Assembly (NCBI RefSeq): GCF_004102025.1
Contig: NZ_CP025228.1
Span: 434,001 to 498,000, forward strand
Source: Actinomyces qiguomingii
GTDB taxonomy: Bacteria > Actinomycetota > Actinomycetes > Actinomycetales > Actinomycetaceae
Direction of reading: 5' to 3'
Length of the DNA: 64,000 nucleotides
Shown here piece by piece: positions 48,727 through 56,963 of the stretch. The notes below the pieces were generated by a model that worked only from the letters and a program-made list of their open reading frames with translations, was not told where the DNA came from and did no database searches. The position numbers and the translations under genes are program-made. The stretch's first letter is position 1; each line of letters begins with the position of its first letter.

Positions 48727-49932
48727 GTGAGTGAGTTGCGTGGCGGGCCGGTTGACTTCGCCGCCTCCCGCGGGGATGTGCGCGGGCGTGCCGGCTCCGA
48801 TGGTGCGGCAACCGGGAGCAGCGCCGCCGACGGCGTCGACTGGGACGCTGCGCTGGGGCTGGCGCGGCTGGCGACACCGGCCGGGCCGCGCGTGCCCCGG
48901 GCGGTGGGCCGCGGTGTTGTCGCCCTGCTGCGCCGCAGCGCCGAGGACGCCTTGCCCTGGGCGGCGCAGATCACCGGACTGACCCGGGCGGGACGACTGG
49001 CCGCGGATGTCTCCGGCGTGCTGGTGGTGGACCGGGCGGGCCTGCAGCGGGCCAATGCCGCCTTCCTGCGCGAACTCATGGGACGGGTGCCGGAGCCGGC
49101 GCACGCCCGTTTGGGGCCGTCGGCGGCCATCGGCCGCGGCACGGCCGGCCTTGCCGTGGCCGGCCTGCTCGGATTGGTGTCGACCCGGGTGCTGGGGCAG
49201 GTACTGCCGGGCGAGACGGGGCCCGGAGGCGAGAGCGCTCCCCCGGGGTCGGCGGCGAACACCGCTGCGGGGGCGCGGACGGCCGCACCCCGCATGTTGC
49301 TGGTGGCGCCCAATGTGCTGGACTTCCAGCGCCGATGGGACCTGGACCGGTTGGATTTGTCCGCCTGGGTGACGCTGCACGAGGCGGCACATGTGCTCCA
49401 GTTGACCGAGGCCCATTGGCTGGCCGAACACCTGGCGGTGCAGGTGACCGGCATCGCGCAGGCGCTGGTGCGCCGGCCGGCGGCGGGCGGGCCGGGCGGC
49501 CTGGAACTTCTGGCCCGGGCGTGGCGCGCCGGGGCGTCGGCTCCCGCGGGTGTGCCTTCCCCTCTGCTGACCGAACGCCTCGGGGTCGCCGAACGGGAGC
49601 GGCTGGCCGCCGTCGCCGCCACCATGGCGCTGTTGGAGGGTCATGCCGAGGCGGTGCTCGACGCCGTCCAGCCCAGCCGTATGCCTTCGGTGCACCGGCT
49701 GCGGGCCGTGCTGGGGCGTTCTCCCAACGGCGCCGCGGGCACGATGCTGGAGCGGCTGGTGGGGGTGGAGGCCAAGCGGGCCCAGTACGTGGATGGGGCG
49801 GCTTTTGTGCGCGCCGTGGTTGGCCGGGTGGGTCATGCGGGGCTGAACGTGGTGTGGCGGAGGGCGGAGAACCTGCCCCGGCCCGCGGAGATCTCCCGAC
49901 CGGAGGTCTGGATCGAACGGATGGGTCTGTAA
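48727..49932 (+). CDS. Zincin-type metalloprotease family protein (Zincin_2/F420-associated)
   Basis: A 401-residue protein of the actinobacterial zinc-dependent metalloprotease family often labelled coenzyme F420-associated. It starts DWDAALGLARLATPAGPRVP, has NVLDFQRRWDLDRLDLSAWV, the zinc motif HEAAHVLQL (HExxH) and a downstream LLEGHAEAVLDAV that may provide further ligands. The C-terminus ends RAENLPRPAEI, as expected. The role is unknown; the neighbours (dacB, hpt) are its standard context. GTG start, three bases after the dacB stop. Confidence 0.88.
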   Translation: MSELRGGPVDFAASRGDVRGRAGSDGAATGSSAADGVDWDAALGLARLATPAGPRVPRAVGRGVVALLRRSAEDALPWAAQITGLTRAGRLAADVSGVLVVDRAGLQRANAAFLRELMGRVPEPAHARLGPSAAIGRGTAGLAVAGLLGLVSTRVLGQVLPGETGPGGESAPPGSAANTAAGARTAAPRMLLVAPNVLDFQRRWDLDRLDLSAWVTLHEAAHVLQLTEAHWLAEHLAVQVTGIAQALVRRPAAGGPGGLELLARAWRAGASAPAGVPSPLLTERLGVAERERLAAVAATMALLEGHAEAVLDAVQPSRMPSVHRLRAVLGRSPNGAAGTMLERLVGVEAKRAQYVDGAAFVRAVVGRVGHAGLNVVWRRAENLPRPAEISRPEVWIERMGL

Positions 49933-50065
49933 CGCTTCGGATCGCCGGGCGTCGGGCGGGGCAGGTGTGAAAGGATTTCGGTGGGGCCGGAGGCTGCGCG
50001 TCGACCCGACGCTGCCCTGGCCGCCAAGTGCTTGGACGCTCAGTGGACAACCGGGAGGCGCACAA

Positions 50066-50620
50066 ATGGATGCCGCGGACATGGGACAGGACCTGCAGCA
50101 GGTGCTCATCACCGAGGAGGAGATCAACCAGCGCCTGGAGGAGATGGCCGCCCAGATCGACGCCGACTACGCCGGCCGCGATCTGCTGCTGGTGGGTGTG
50201 CTCAAGGGGGCCGTCTACGTGATGGCCGATTTGTCGCGCCGCCTGCACCGCTCGGTGCCGATGGACTGGATGGCGGTGTCCTCCTACGGCTCGGGCACCA
50301 AGTCCAGCGGTGTGGTGCGCATTCTAAAGGATTTGGATGCCGATGTGACCGGCAGGCACGTGCTGGTGGTGGAGGACATTATCGATTCGGGCCTGACCCT
50401 GTCCTGGCTGCTGGGCAATTTGTCCAGTCGGGGTGCGGCCAGCGTGGAGATCGCCGCCCTGCTGCGCAAGCCGGAGGCCGCCAAGGTGGAGGTGGATGTC
50501 AAATACGTCGGCTTCGACATTCCCACCGAGTTCGTGGTCGGCTACGGACTGGATTATGCGGAGAAGTACCGCAACCTGTCGTTCATCGGCACATTGCGCC
50601 CGGAGGTCTACGGGGGCTGA
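50066..50620 (+). CDS. hpt: Hypoxanthine phosphoribosyltransferase
   Basis: Purine salvage enzyme converting hypoxanthine or guanine plus PRPP to IMP or GMP. The 184-residue product has LLLVGVLKGAVYVMADLSR, SSYGSGTKSSG, the PRPP-binding motif VLVVEDIIDSGLTL, and DIPTEFVVGYGLDYAEKYRN at the C-terminus, all typical of the family. The ATG at 50066 follows GGGAGG at good spacing; an in-frame start at 49967 adds unconserved residues. In most actinobacteria tilS lies between the carboxypeptidase/zincin pair and hpt, and ftsH follows. Here neither is present: only 133 bases separate the zincin from hpt, and cas6 comes next on the other strand. Confidence 0.95.
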   Translation: MDAADMGQDLQQVLITEEEINQRLEEMAAQIDADYAGRDLLLVGVLKGAVYVMADLSRRLHRSVPMDWMAVSSYGSGTKSSGVVRILKDLDADVTGRHVLVVEDIIDSGLTLSWLLGNLSSRGAASVEIAALLRKPEAAKVEVDVKYVGFDIPTEFVVGYGLDYAEKYRNLSFIGTLRPEVYGG

Positions 50621-50635
50621 GCGGCAGTCCGGCCA

Positions 50636-51448
50636 TCAGCAGGCGGGGTCAGGGATGACGTCTATGACCCCCATGCCGTAGGAGGTGTGCGAGCCGACGT
50701 TGGTGTATCGCGCCAGGGCCATGAGCTGGGAGAAGACGGCCGTGGCCGGGGCACCGGTGGGGCCGCAGATCCGCAGGCGGCCGGCGCGGGCGGGGATGTG
50801 CCGATCGGCCAATCGGCCGCGGCCGTCACTCCGGGGCATGCCCAGGCCGACGGTGACGGCGTGGGTGCGGTCTTCGATGGCCAGGAGCCGCTGGAGTTCT
50901 GTGTGCCCGGGGAGGGTGGGGGCCGTATGCGGGGACCAACGGAGCCAACGGCTGTGCAAACTGGTAGCCAGGGAGGTGGGGGTGATGTCCAGGCCGTGGC
51001 GGCCGCGTGTGGTGAATACGGTGGGGGATAGCAGTTGGATATTCCAGGCGGTGGCGGTGTCCTGAAGGCTCAGTTCCTCCCAGGAGGACTGTTGGAGGAC
51101 CTGGGCTTCCAGGGCAGCGGCAAGGACCGTGCGCTGGGCGCCGTCGCCGATGGGCAGAACACCGCCCCAGGCGAGCCAGGCGTCGAGGGTGTCTAGGAGA
51201 CGGTCGTTCAGGAAGCGCAGTTCCATGCCGATCGTGCCGGGAGATTCGTCCAGCTGGCCCAGACAGTAGGGTTTGGGCCCGGGGGCGTCATGCGATGGTC
51301 GGTGCGCGAGGCCGGGCAGGCGTTGGGCGCGGGCGGGGGACAGGCCGGCGGGCAAGTCCAGTACATGGCCCCAGGCGGCGTGGAGGCGCCGCGGCGTGGC
51401 GCGTACGGGGGCATCGACATCGAAACGGATGTAAACGGTGGCGGGCAA
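50636..51448 (-). CDS. cas6: CRISPR-associated endoribonuclease Cas6
   Basis: Cuts the CRISPR transcript within each repeat to release crRNAs. The 270-residue product has the Cas6 layout: an N-terminal RAMP fold with an early histidine pair in RRLHAAWGHVLDLP, the middle signature LLSPTVFTTRGRHGLDITP, and the C-terminal Gly-rich end ALARYTNVGSHTSYGMGVID. The start is TTG with GGAGAGG ten bases upstream. It converges on hpt and points away from the CRISPR leader, 1 kb distant. No cas1, cas2, cas10 or other interference gene is in the window, so the array would depend on effectors encoded elsewhere, or is non-functional. Confidence 0.88.
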   Translation of the reverse strand: MPATVYIRFDVDAPVRATPRRLHAAWGHVLDLPAGLSPARAQRLPGLAHRPSHDAPGPKPYCLGQLDESPGTIGMELRFLNDRLLDTLDAWLAWGGVLPIGDGAQRTVLAAALEAQVLQQSSWEELSLQDTATAWNIQLLSPTVFTTRGRHGLDITPTSLATSLHSRWLRWSPHTAPTLPGHTELQRLLAIEDRTHAVTVGLGMPRSDGRGRLADRHIPARAGRLRICGPTGAPATAVFSQLMALARYTNVGSHTSYGMGVIDVIPDPAC

Positions 51449-51658
51449 GGGCGGCTGCCTCTCCTTGGATCAGTGCGTGCGTCACGGCGCTGTGTTGCGG
51501 CGGTGTGGTCACGGCATGCCGCACCGGGTACATCCTGGCACCGATCGGGCTGCGACGTGGCGGTGTTGGGAAACTCTTCCCGGGGTTTGGGCCGATGAGC
51601 GCGGGTGGGTGAGTGCAAGGCGGAGGGGATTAGTGGCTCTCCCGGTCTGAGGCGCCTT

Positions 51659-51718
51659 CGCCGAGTTCGGTCGATATAACCATCGAGTTCGGTCGGTATA
51701 ACCATCGAGTTCGGTTGG
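51659..51718 (-). repeat. 22-bp iteron array, two and a half units
   Basis: Units at 51659-51680 and 51681-51702 plus a partial one. Each carries the core CGAGTTCGGT (plus strand). Confidence 0.92.
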
Positions 51719-51739
51719 TGGGGTTGGCGGGGCGGGGGG

Positions 51740-51863
51740 AGTGTCCGGATTCGGCACGAACGATGTTCCTTCGTCCGACGTCGTCTACCAGGTTCGTATG
51801 GTTTCAACGAGTTTCAGGGCGGCTGCTGGCCCGGGCGGCATGTTCATGCCGATTCTGGACACT
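51740..51863 (+). repeat. 124-bp TIR element with a short conserved frame, copy 2
   Basis: It begins AGTGTCCGGATTCGGCAC and ends GCCGATTCTGGACACT, the same 124-base length as the copy at 29,341. From a GTG at 51741 the frame is open for 61 codons and shares FGTN, QVRM, AGPGG, PILDTLAP and ALV with the equivalent frame of copy 1. Confidence 0.75.
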
Positions 51864-52160
51864 TTGGCTCCCAGGTGCTGGCCTAGCGCGTTGGTGTGGT
51901 GGGCAGATCAGGGCGTCTGGTTGTAGGCCGGGTCCTTCCTTATCCGATCGGGCTGCGGTTGGACCACCTGGCTGCCGTTGGGCCGTCTGGCTGCGGATGG
52001 ACCGTCTGGTTGCCGTTGGACTGCCTGGAACGCACTCTCAGACGGTCCAAGCGCAGGAGCCCGGTCCAAGTACGAGGCCGGCAGCGGGCCGGGTCCACGC
52101 CCACGACCGCTAACACCCTCAAACTGGAAGAGCCGTGTTGGGGCCGGGGCCGGTGGGTTT

Positions 52161-52214
52161 ACTACTCCGGTTGGGGCTCTACTACTCCGGTTAGGGCTCT
52201 ACTACGCCATTTAG
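52161..52214 (+). repeat. 20-bp tandem repeat upstream of the CRISPR leader
   Basis: Two near-identical 20-bp units (52161-52180, 52181-52200; ACTACTCCGGTT plus GGGCTCT) and a decayed third. The third contains CTACTACGCCA, the complement of the GTGGCGTAGTAG at 52276-52287, so the region can form an inverted repeat. Confidence 0.7.
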
Positions 52215-52435
52215 GTGTTTGTTGAAGGGCTCTGGACCGTTCAGCAAAGTCCTAAGTGGCGTACTCAACGGTGAAGTGGCGTAGTAGAGGTCCCGGCGGG
52301 GTTGGTGGGTGTTCGAGGTGGCGCTTGCCGGGGGCGTTGGTGGTCGGTGGTGTTGGTTGGGTGCGGGTGGGTGGTGTCCGGGGCTGTGGCGTGCAGTGCT
52401 GGTGGGGCGTGTGTGGCTGGTGTGGTGTGGCGGTG

Positions 52436-52673
52436 AGGTTGCGATTTGGTCTACGGTACAAAGTTTGGTGCGTTTTGACCCTGACTTTTCCGCATGACTT
52501 CGTTGAAAGTTGGTGGCTGGAGGGGGCTTGGGGGGTGTCGGTGGCGCTTGGCTTGTTTTCAACGAAAGGTGGTAGTTTTGGGGTGGTGTTAGCCGGTCTC
52601 GTGGGGTGCTTGCGGGGTCGGTGGCGATCTGGCCTCTGGAAGTGGCGGTATGACGCGGTTTCCAGAGGCAGGG
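52436..52673 (+). promoter_or_regulatory. CRISPR leader, copy 1
   Basis: From GAGGTTGCGATTTGG to the first repeat, this segment is nearly identical to the sequence before the mini-array at 62.8 kb, which identifies it as the leader. It contains AT-rich blocks (GGTACAAAGTTTGG, TTTTCCGCATGAC) that may hold the promoter. An inverted repeat (CCTCTGGAA at 52633-52641 and TTCCAGAGG at 52660-52668) lies immediately before repeat 1. Confidence 0.8.
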
Positions 52674-53068
52674 GTCAGGAAGCACCTCGCACCTCCAGGT
52701 GCATTAAGACAAGTAGACGTGTGCCATTTCCCCATGCCTTTCCTAAGTCAGGAAGCACCTCGCACCTCCAGGTGCATTAAGACGCTACAAAAAGTACTCT
52801 CACAGGCCAGTCTGTGAGTCAGGAAGCACCTCGCACCTCCAGGTGCATTAAGACTTCCCACGTAGGGTCGAAGAAATCGACCACTCTAACGAGTCAGGAA
52901 GCACCTCGCACCTCCAGGTGCATTAAGACATTGAGCTGGAAAACCAAGGCATCCTGGCCGACCTCGTCAGGAAGCACCTCGCACCTCCAGGTGCATTAAG
53001 ACAGAAAGGCCTTCAGCGCGGCGTTGTCTGTGGCAAAAGGTCAGGAAGCACCTCGCACCTCCAGCTGC
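52674..53068 (+). CRISPR. CRISPR array, five full 37-bp repeats and one truncated
   Basis: Identical 37-base repeats start at 52674, 52747, 52818, 52893 and 52966; a sixth starts at 53040 and breaks off after about 25 bases. They begin GTCAGGAAGCACCTCGC and end with ATTAAGAC, a plausible 8-base 5' handle. GCACCT/AGGTGC inside the repeat forms a hairpin. The five spacers are 36, 34, 38, 36 and 37 bases and are all different. The variable spacer length and the Cas6 gene suit a type I or III system. The leader is on the left. The right end is cut by an IS3-family orfA remnant. Confidence 0.97.
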
Positions 53069-53325
53069 CTGATCCGCTCAGCATCGGATGTGGTGGTTCC
53101 CGGCCGGGCGCCCGCGTCGATCTCGGCCTTGTGTGCCAGGTACGCAGCGCCTCGGGGCGGGGCGCCCAGCTCCTCGGCGATCCTTCAGATTCGCCCCCTT
53201 GGACCGCTCGGGGTCCCTACGGGCCTCCGCAGCCATCCTGGTAGCCCGCTCCCGCAGCCCTCTTCGGGGTACTTCCTTTGTGCACTGCCGGCAGTGATCC
53301 TTCCGTGTATTCACTGCCTCCATCA
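53065..53325 (-). pseudogene. IS3-family transposase OrfA remnant abutting the CRISPR array
   Basis: Read on the minus strand with frame changes, the sequence gives LRERATRMAAEARRDPERSK, then RIAEELG(V)APEALRTWHT and (T)TSDAERIRQLE. This is the standard helix-turn-helix protein OrfA of IS3-type elements. The frame is broken at least twice and the C-terminal REVRELRRAN part is missing: the sequence runs straight into the truncated sixth CRISPR repeat. OrfB is absent. Confidence 0.8.
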
Positions 53326-53363
53326 AACCCGGTGCGGTTCAAACATCGCCGCCACCGCCCTAG

Positions 53364-55054
53364 CCTTGATGTTTCATGGGGTGGTTGGGTTGGGCTTGGG
53401 GGGTTCGGGATTGGTTGGGACCGGGGTTGATTATGGCGTGTTGGGGGCGTGTGGGTGTGGGGTGGTGCCGCGTGTCGTCGTGCGGTGGTCGGGCCTTTCC
53501 TGGGGCCGGTGCGGGGTTTCCTCCGAGGGGTTGTGGTGGGGTAGGGACAAGATGGCTGGGCTTATGGTGCTGCCAGGGCGTGTAGGGAGCTGATCGCGTG
53601 GGTCAGCAGGCTTGCCCAGGGGTGGTCTTGCTTGTAGCGGATGGTGGTGCGGCGGGCGTGGCGCACCAGTACGGCAGGGATGTTCAGCAGGCGGTGGCGG
53701 ATGGTCTTGGGTTCCCACCGGCGGGCGGGATGGTCGCCCAGGGCGAGCATCTGGGCCCAGGCGAGGATGTCGCAGGCCAGGGCGACGATCTGGCACCAGA
53801 TGCGGTTGGAGTTGAAGCTCTTGAACGGGAGGGCGGCCAGGCCGGTGTCCTTGGCGCAGCGGATGCGGTCCTCGCACCTGGCGCGCAGTCGGTGCCGTAG
53901 TTCCAGGTCGGGCAGCTGGCCGACAGGGGTGTTGGTGGCGAACGCGGTCAGCCGGTACCCGTCGGGGTCGTCCAGGCGCAGCTGGGCGCCGGGGTGGGGC
54001 CTCTCGCGGCGCACGATCACCCGCATTCCCGTCGGCCAGCCCTCGAGTTTGAGCAGGCTGGTGAACTCCGCGACGTCCGCCCCGTCTCGCAGGTCGCCGT
54101 CGGCGCTGTAGGCGGGGGTCCACACCCGCTCGGGTATCTTCCGGTACAGCTCATCTGCGCCGGCCGGGAGGGTGAAACCCACCGAATAGGCCACCTGTCG
54201 GCGTTCGAGTTCGGCTAGGGTGGCCTTGGCGGCTCCGGCCCCGTCGATCCTCACCAGCACCCGCCTGCCCGGTCGGGGTCCCAGCCCCGCCTGGTCCAGG
54301 GCCGCGGCGAATCTGCACGTGGTCGGCGGCGGTGTTGGAGCCCGCGTTACCGGGGCGCAGCAGGATGCCGGCGCACTCGCCTGTCCCGTCCTGGCCGTGG
54401 TCGATCCAGGCCGTCAAAGGATGGAACCCGAAACCCCGCTTGAACGTCCCGGCCGCCCCCTCCTTCTCGGAGTGCACGCCAATCACGGTGGCGTCGATAT
54501 CAACCACCAGCGGCCGCTGCTCGTCCACCCCGGCGGTGGGGGCGCGCCGGCCCGCCAGCGCCCACGCGAGCTTGCGGGCCTGCGCCCGGGCCTTGGTGAT
54601 CGCGTCCTCCACCGCCCCGATATCCCCGGCCAGCGTCCCCACCAGGCGACAGGCCGTGGGGATGGAGGCCACTTTCCCGAACACTGTCGGCTCACAGCGC
54701 GCCAGACCCAGATCCGACAAGCAGCCCCCGCCCAACGCCACGCTCAGCGCCAGATCAGTGATGATCTTGCCCGGATCATGCACCGCACCGTCCTTGCGCC
54801 ACGGCGCCAGCGCCCGGCACAGGCCCTCAGCCAGGCCAGTGGCTCGCACCGTCTCGGCAAGCAGCACCCCACCGGCCAGCCCCACCGCCGCCACCGGCCC
54901 GGACTCAACCCCCACACGCGGATACACCCCTGCTGTAGCATTCACCCCGAAGGTGCCCCCCTCCCGGAACAGACGGATCATCAACAACCCGCATTATTCC
55001 AGGCAACACGGGGCACCTTCACCCCTAACCCCACCACCCCACGAAACACCGAGG
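53364..55054 (-). mobile_element. IS1380-family insertion sequence with CTAG target duplication
   Basis: The 1691-base element begins CCTTGATGTTTCATGGGGTG and ends with the inverted counterpart CACCCCACGAAACACCGAGG, imperfect terminal repeats of about 25 bases. CTAG flanks both ends (53360-53363 and 55055-55058), the 4-bp duplication expected for this family. It carries one transposase gene on the minus strand, broken by a frameshift. It is inserted in an older IS5-family transposase remnant. Confidence 0.9.
53562..54987 (-). pseudogene. IS1380-family transposase, frameshifted
   Basis: The first part (54987 to about 54310) contains PLVVDIDATVIGVHSEKEGA and KRGFGFHPLTAWIDHG, the DDE transposase motifs of the family. 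The second part (54260 to 53562) continues with VLVRIDGAGAAKATLAELER, YSVGFTLPAGA and SFNSNRIWCQIVALACDILA. A small indel near 54,310 (after HVQI) shifts the frame, so the two halves are not joined and the element is probably inactive, unless programmed frameshifting occurs. Confidence 0.88.
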
Positions 55055-55274
55055 CTAGTCATCCTCAACCTGAACAACAGCCTCCCCTGGTGAGAAAGGC
55101 TCAATAATCATCCCGACCGTCAGCATCATGACCAAAACGCCAACCAGGAAGATATTGATAGCGCCTCGCTCATCGCGGCTTAGTGATACCTCAAACCGCG
55201 CACACAGCTTACAAACTCTGACTCCATCATGCCCAACACCTTAGCCGCCATCCCTTGGTCTGACGTGTCACAGA

Positions 55275-56858
55275 TTATGCCTCGATGACAGGGATGTCGG
55301 TGAGCCGTGCCGCCACCGAGGTACCGTCATCGGAGCGTCCGATGATATCCATAGTCACAGCGTCACCGCCCGCATCCGGCCACACCACAGGGAAGCACCT
55401 ATCATCATTAGCGTGGAAATCGTAAACAAAGTCCGTGGTCAGCGGAATATTCTCCTCATCTCCATCAGTGAAATCAACTAGGAGGTACCTGTCGTCGCCA
55501 TTCAGCAACGTAAATCCCGGCGCGCCACTATAAAAAACGGCCCACATGCGCATCAACACAAACTGCTCAGGCAGATCCAACATCCCAACTTTCGGCGTTA
55601 ACTCACCGTCAGCCACCATATGCACCGTTCCTACCAAGTAGCCGCCGACCCTCGTGACACTATCCATCGCGACTCGCAGAACAACACGCTCGCCGTTGAC
55701 ACCCTCCACTTGCACATCAACCCCGTCCGAGCCGGGACCCACTGGGCCCGTAGGCTCGGGCATGTCACCAGAAGGACCAGCCGAGCCCGCGCCCGAACCG
55801 GCAGCACCGGCCTCACTGGGATCGGCTGGGGTCAGCAGGATCTCCACCCTTCGGTTCAACTGCCGATTCTCATCCGAATCATTCGGCACCCTCGGCTCAG
55901 ACTCCCCCTTGCCTAACACAACCGTCTCCCAACCCGACAGATTCGTCAACTCACCTAGACGAACCGAAACCGCCTCCGCCCGACGCTCCGACAAGTCCTG
56001 GTTATGCTCATCGGTGTTCACGTCATCCGTATGTCCCGTAACCGCGAGCTCACCGCCCGAGGGATACAGTGCCAACTGTTCCACCACAGTCCCCAATAGC
56101 TCATCGGCCTCCGCCGACAAGTCCGCCGAATCCGTCGCAAACAACACGTCCCCCGACACATTCACCGTCGTCGACGCATCGTCCTTCTCCGTATCCGACG
56201 AACCATCTGCCGCCACCGCCACGGAATTCAACTCAAACGGACCCGACTCGATACTCTCGTCAATCTCCGCGGCCGCCAATGCAGCATCCACATCAAACCC
56301 AGCAGACGCCGCATCCAGCACCGGCACTCCCAAAGCCACACCCACATTCGGCAGAAACACATCTACCGAATCCACACCATCCGGCAATCCGCCAAACACC
56401 GGAAATAACTCAACCTCGTCTTGCTCGGCCAGATCGTCAAGCAAGCCCGCGGAACTCTCACCTATCTCACAATAGGCCTTACCATCTTCAAGAGAAAGCA
56501 ACTTAATTCCCCTCAAGGACACACTGCTGCCCATGAGGCTGAACAATATACTGACGTAGAACGTCTCGTCGGCGTCAGCTGACACGACTAGTTTCAAGAT
56601 GGTTCTGCCATTTTTGACCACAGCTGGCCCCACAATCACCCTAACAGAGCTGCCGCCCCAACCCGATTCCAGTGCGATAGCACTGGAATCAAGAACGTCA
56701 AGACTCCCAGGTGACGCTTCTGCAGAGGGGCGATCAGGACCCGCCTCTACCGACGGGGACTCGCCCGAGTCAACGTCACGTGCACAACCAAACAAGACAA
56801 CACCGATCCCAACGGCTGCACCAGCACCAACGACGCGACGTCTAGACAGAAACCTCAT
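55275..56858 (-). CDS. Lipoprotein with OmpA-like peptidoglycan-binding domain
   Basis: A 527-residue exported protein. The N-terminus RFLSRRRVVGAGAAVGIGVV ends in the lipobox LFGC, with the lipidated Cys near residue 25; the RR pair might also allow Tat export. Residues about 235-340 form an OmpA_C domain (GDVLFATDSADLSAEADELL, GHTDDVNTDEHNQDLSERRA, NRRVEILL), which binds peptidoglycan. Acid-rich segments flank it and the final 130 residues resemble no family I know. The gene is less GC-rich than the core genes and stands between IS elements, suggesting acquisition. The ATG follows TAGTGT by six bases, so it may be leaderless. Confidence 0.8.
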   Translation of the reverse strand: MRFLSRRRVVGAGAAVGIGVVLFGCARDVDSGESPSVEAGPDRPSAEASPGSLDVLDSSAIALESGWGGSSVRVIVGPAVVKNGRTILKLVVSADADETFYVSILFSLMGSSVSLRGIKLLSLEDGKAYCEIGESSAGLLDDLAEQDEVELFPVFGGLPDGVDSVDVFLPNVGVALGVPVLDAASAGFDVDAALAAAEIDESIESGPFELNSVAVAADGSSDTEKDDASTTVNVSGDVLFATDSADLSAEADELLGTVVEQLALYPSGGELAVTGHTDDVNTDEHNQDLSERRAEAVSVRLGELTNLSGWETVVLGKGESEPRVPNDSDENRQLNRRVEILLTPADPSEAGAAGSGAGSAGPSGDMPEPTGPVGPGSDGVDVQVEGVNGERVVLRVAMDSVTRVGGYLVGTVHMVADGELTPKVGMLDLPEQFVLMRMWAVFYSGAPGFTLLNGDDRYLLVDFTDGDEENIPLTTDFVYDFHANDDRCFPVVWPDAGGDAVTMDIIGRSDDGTSVAARLTDIPVIEA

Positions 56859-56963
56859 ATATATACACTATCATCAGTTTGATACCATGCACAACCGTCA
56901 CCGTAGTTGTCCGGCGAATTCTTTAGGGGGTGACGGGCTAGGCAAGTCCATCACCCCCCAAAG

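Larger units (their letters stand above)
51659..52132 (+). repeat. Composite intergenic cassette, copy 2
   Basis: Inverted relative to copy 1: iteron array (51659-51718), GC-rich link, 124-bp TIR element (51740-51863), GGTCCA module (51951-52078, ending CCGGTCCAAGTACGAGG) and the end motif CACCCTCAAACTGGAAGAGC (from about 52113). Similarity to copy 1 continues past the 124-bp element (TTGGCTCCCAG, CTGGCCTA and TTGGT are shared). Total length is about 475 bases, against about 725 for copy 1. Confidence 0.75.
53334..55105 (+). pseudogene. IS5-family transposase 3' end, split by IS1380
   Basis: Joining the bases up to 53363 with those from 55059 (one copy of CTAG removed) gives SNIAATALVILNLNNSLPW and a stop. 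This matches the C-terminus of the IS5-like transposase at 57 kb (ITTTAQVILNLNNNLP). The right terminal repeat CCCCTGGTGAGAAAGGCTCA (from 55084) follows. Only this 3' end survives; the IS1380 element lies inside it. Confidence 0.75.

Noticed and set aside
48024..49625. 533-codon minus-strand frame opposite dacB and the zincin gene
   Set aside because: Ser/Arg/Pro-rich antisense shadow; dacB and the zincin have intact catalytic motifs.
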